In this document: positions 14,596 to 15,868 of the stretch, piece by piece | Layout of the letters: every line of letters begins with the position of its first letter | Position numbering within the stretch: the stretch's first letter is position 1 | NCBI GenBank assembly: GCA_946885335.1 | Contig: CAMPGG010000047.1 | Coordinates: 1-15,868 of the forward strand | From: an uncultured Chitinophagaceae bacterium | GTDB lineage: Bacteria > Bacteroidota > Bacteroidia > Chitinophagales > Chitinophagaceae | Direction: 5' to 3' | DNA: 15,868 nucleotides | Program-made: the position numbers and the translations under genes | Notes under the pieces: generated by a model | The model's input: the letters and a program-made list of their open reading frames with translations, nothing else | The model's database searches: none | What the model was told of the DNA's origin: nothing

Positions 14596-15294
14596 TTAAT
14601 TTTTTATTGCTTCCAATACTTCTTTACTGGTAGGTTCTACTGTTGTTTCAAAATAATGGGTCAGCCGCCCTTCTTCATCTACCAGGTATTTGGAAAAATT
14701 CCAACCGGGTGCCTGCTCATTCCAGCCGTTATGTGATGCATTTGTTAGCCAGTTATAAACGGGTTGACGATCATCACCAATTACATGTGCTTTTTTGGCT
14801 AAAGGAAAACTAACGCCATAATTTACTTTACAAAAGCTGGCTATCTCATCATCCGTACCTTTTTCCTGTTCTTTAAAATCGTTCGCAGGAAAACCAATTA
14901 CAACCAGGTTGTCTTTATTTTCTTCATACAATTTTTGTAGTCCTTCGTACTGGCCGGTAAAGCCGCAATTGGACGCGGTGTTTACCAATAAAATTTTTTT
15001 GCCTTTCAAAGCAGAAAACGGAAGTTCTGTACCATCGTTCAACTGTATGGACAAATCGTAAAAAGAAACAGGAGGCTGCATAGGCTGTTTATTTATAGTT
15101 ATTTTTTTATCGTTCTTAAATGTTTTATTAAACCGGGAAATCAGTGGATAGGCTGCTTTCATTATTTTTTGCTTAGGGGTCATATTCATAGTTGAATCTT
15201 TATTTACATGCAAAACATACAGAAACCCTGCCACCGATATAATGATGAAGGCAATCAAAATCCTTTTTAAAATGATATACTTCTTTTTCATCAA
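14596..15294 (-). CDS. membrane-anchored glutathione peroxidase family protein
   Basis: A thiol peroxidase of the GPx family, 232 residues. A positively charged N-terminus and one membrane segment (about 9-28) precede a linker and the catalytic domain from about residue 75, so the domain should face the periplasm. The peroxidatic Cys110 lies in LVNTASNCGFTGQYEGLQKLY, with Gln143 and Trp198/Asn199 (PGWNFSKYLV) completing the active site. The common FPCNQF motif reads GFPANDF, so that cysteine is absent. Cys155 in IASFCKVNYGVSF is in place as the resolving cysteine, suggesting a thioredoxin-type reductant rather than glutathione. Typical family proteins are about 160-185 residues; the excess is the anchor and linker. 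It lies 48 bases downstream of the aldehyde dehydrogenase on the same strand. Confidence 0.9.
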   Translation of the reverse strand: MMKKKYIILKRILIAFIIISVAGFLYVLHVNKDSTMNMTPKQKIMKAAYPLISRFNKTFKNDKKITINKQPMQPPVSFYDLSIQLNDGTELPFSALKGKKILLVNTASNCGFTGQYEGLQKLYEENKDNLVVIGFPANDFKEQEKGTDDEIASFCKVNYGVSFPLAKKAHVIGDDRQPVYNWLTNASHNGWNEQAPGWNFSKYLVDEEGRLTHYFETTVEPTSKEVLEAIKN

Positions 15295-15319
15295 AATGTT
15301 GCAGTAGTTAACTAACAGA

Positions 15320-15345
15320 TAAGTTGCATGATTGTTTTCAACTTA
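15320..15345 (-). other. hairpin over the aldehyde dehydrogenase stop codon
   Basis: TAAGTTG (15320-15326) and CAACTTA (15339-15345) form a perfect 7-bp inverted repeat with a 12-base loop, and the right arm contains the stop codon. No T-run follows on the minus strand, so it is at best a weak terminator or an RNA-stability hairpin between this gene and the peroxidase. Confidence 0.3.
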
Positions 15346-15868
15346 CCGGATCAGTTTCTTAAACAAATTAATTTTTCCTTCAAGAGGTGGAAATTTCAGG
15401 TTAGGATCGAACCAGGTGGGTGTTTTCATTACGGGCTTTAACCGGGTAAAAGTATCAAAACTAAAACGGCCATGATAACTGCCCATTCCACTGTTACCAA
15501 CACCACCAAAAGGCAGGTTAGGATTTGAAAAATGCCAATCCGCATTATTGATACATCCGCCACCAAATGCCACATTATTGATCCAGGCATCTTCGCTCAG
15601 TTTGTTTTGTGTGAATAAATAAAATGAAAGGGGATTTGCATTTCTCCTGACAATGTTTAATGCTTCTTCAAAAGTTGAAAACGTAATTATTGGCAATATG
15701 GGTCCAAATATTTCCTCATTCATAATCGATGCATCAGCTTTTACATTGGTTAATAACGTTGGTGCTATATACAATGATTCCAGGTCAAACTCACCTCCAT
15801 GTATAACCGAACCTTCATCCAGGTAGCTGATTAATTTATTAAATCTTGATTCATTGATGATCTTTCCA
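15343..15868 (-). CDS. aldehyde dehydrogenase (ALDH3-like), C-terminal part, cut by window edge
   Basis: The minus-strand frame is open from the window end, giving about 174 codons before the stop at 15343; the N-terminal half lies outside. The visible part begins GKIINESRFNKLISYLDEG and contains YIAPTLLTNV and the ALDH cofactor-domain motif EEIFGPILPI. It also has FYLFTQNK, and LPFGGVGNSGMGSYHGRFS followed by FDTF, the ALDH3-group ending. The catalytic Cys and Glu are upstream of this window and cannot be checked. The C-terminal tail (FPPLEGKINLFKKLIR) is mildly basic, with no clear membrane anchor. The enzyme should oxidise aldehydes to acids with NAD(P). Its stop is 48 bases before the peroxidase start; both could serve oxidative or aldehyde detoxification, an inference from adjacency. 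Confidence 0.9.
   Translation of the reverse strand, partial: GKIINESRFNKLISYLDEGSVIHGGEFDLESLYIAPTLLTNVKADASIMNEEIFGPILPIITFSTFEEALNIVRRNANPLSFYLFTQNKLSEDAWINNVAFGGGCINNADWHFSNPNLPFGGVGNSGMGSYHGRFSFDTFTRLKPVMKTPTWFDPNLKFPPLEGKINLFKKLIR

Overview
The window reads as a stretch of ordinary chromosome from a member of the Bacteroidota, most likely the Chitinophagaceae. The evidence is a GldH gliding-motility lipoprotein, a BatD protein, a TIGR02757/DUF2400 protein, AT-rich DNA, few clear Shine-Dalgarno sequences, and repeated copies of the Bacteroidota promoter element TAnnTTTG at the correct distance and strand upstream of genes. No phage, transposon, CRISPR, rRNA or tRNA was seen, and no gap between genes exceeds about 120 bases.

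Layout. At 1-3613 (minus strand) lie a DUF2400 protein cut by the window edge, a cystathionine gamma-synthase/lyase 3 bases upstream of it, and a glutamine-dependent asparagine synthetase. Divergent from these, at 3728-6869 (plus strand), are a YicC/YloC-type endoribonuclease, the lipoprotein GldH starting at TTG, and a sensor histidine kinase with its OmpR-type response regulator. At 6852-9442 (minus) are BatD, whose end overlaps the response regulator by 18 bases, and a short-chain dehydrogenase. A YjjG-like HAD nucleotidase follows on plus (9563-10255).

At 10265-13110 (minus) is a membrane/phospholipid group. In order of transcription it holds a CPBP membrane protease, CdsA (CDP-diacylglycerol synthase), a phosphatidylserine decarboxylase and a 57-residue cysteine-containing membrane protein. 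CdsA makes the CDP-diacylglycerol from which phosphatidylserine is built, and the decarboxylase converts phosphatidylserine to phosphatidylethanolamine. A cluster of inverted and direct TTAACCATTAA-type repeats separates cdsA from psd.

At 13213-14595 (plus) are the tRNA-dihydrouridine synthase DusB and a small SugE/Gdx-type SMR exporter. At 14596-15868 (minus) are a membrane-anchored glutathione peroxidase and the C-terminal part of an aldehyde dehydrogenase.

No new multi-gene system is evident. The strongest unexplained signal is the 102-base divergent gap before dusB. It holds a 7-bp stem followed by seven Ts, ending 9 bases before the dusB start, together with a competing hairpin that uses the same 5' arm. 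That is the layout of a transcription attenuator, and two promoter-like boxes facing each other overlap it. Secondary points are a 14-bp palindrome one base before the gldH TTG start, a BatD gene with no other bat gene in view, and three convergent gene pairs with almost no space for terminators.
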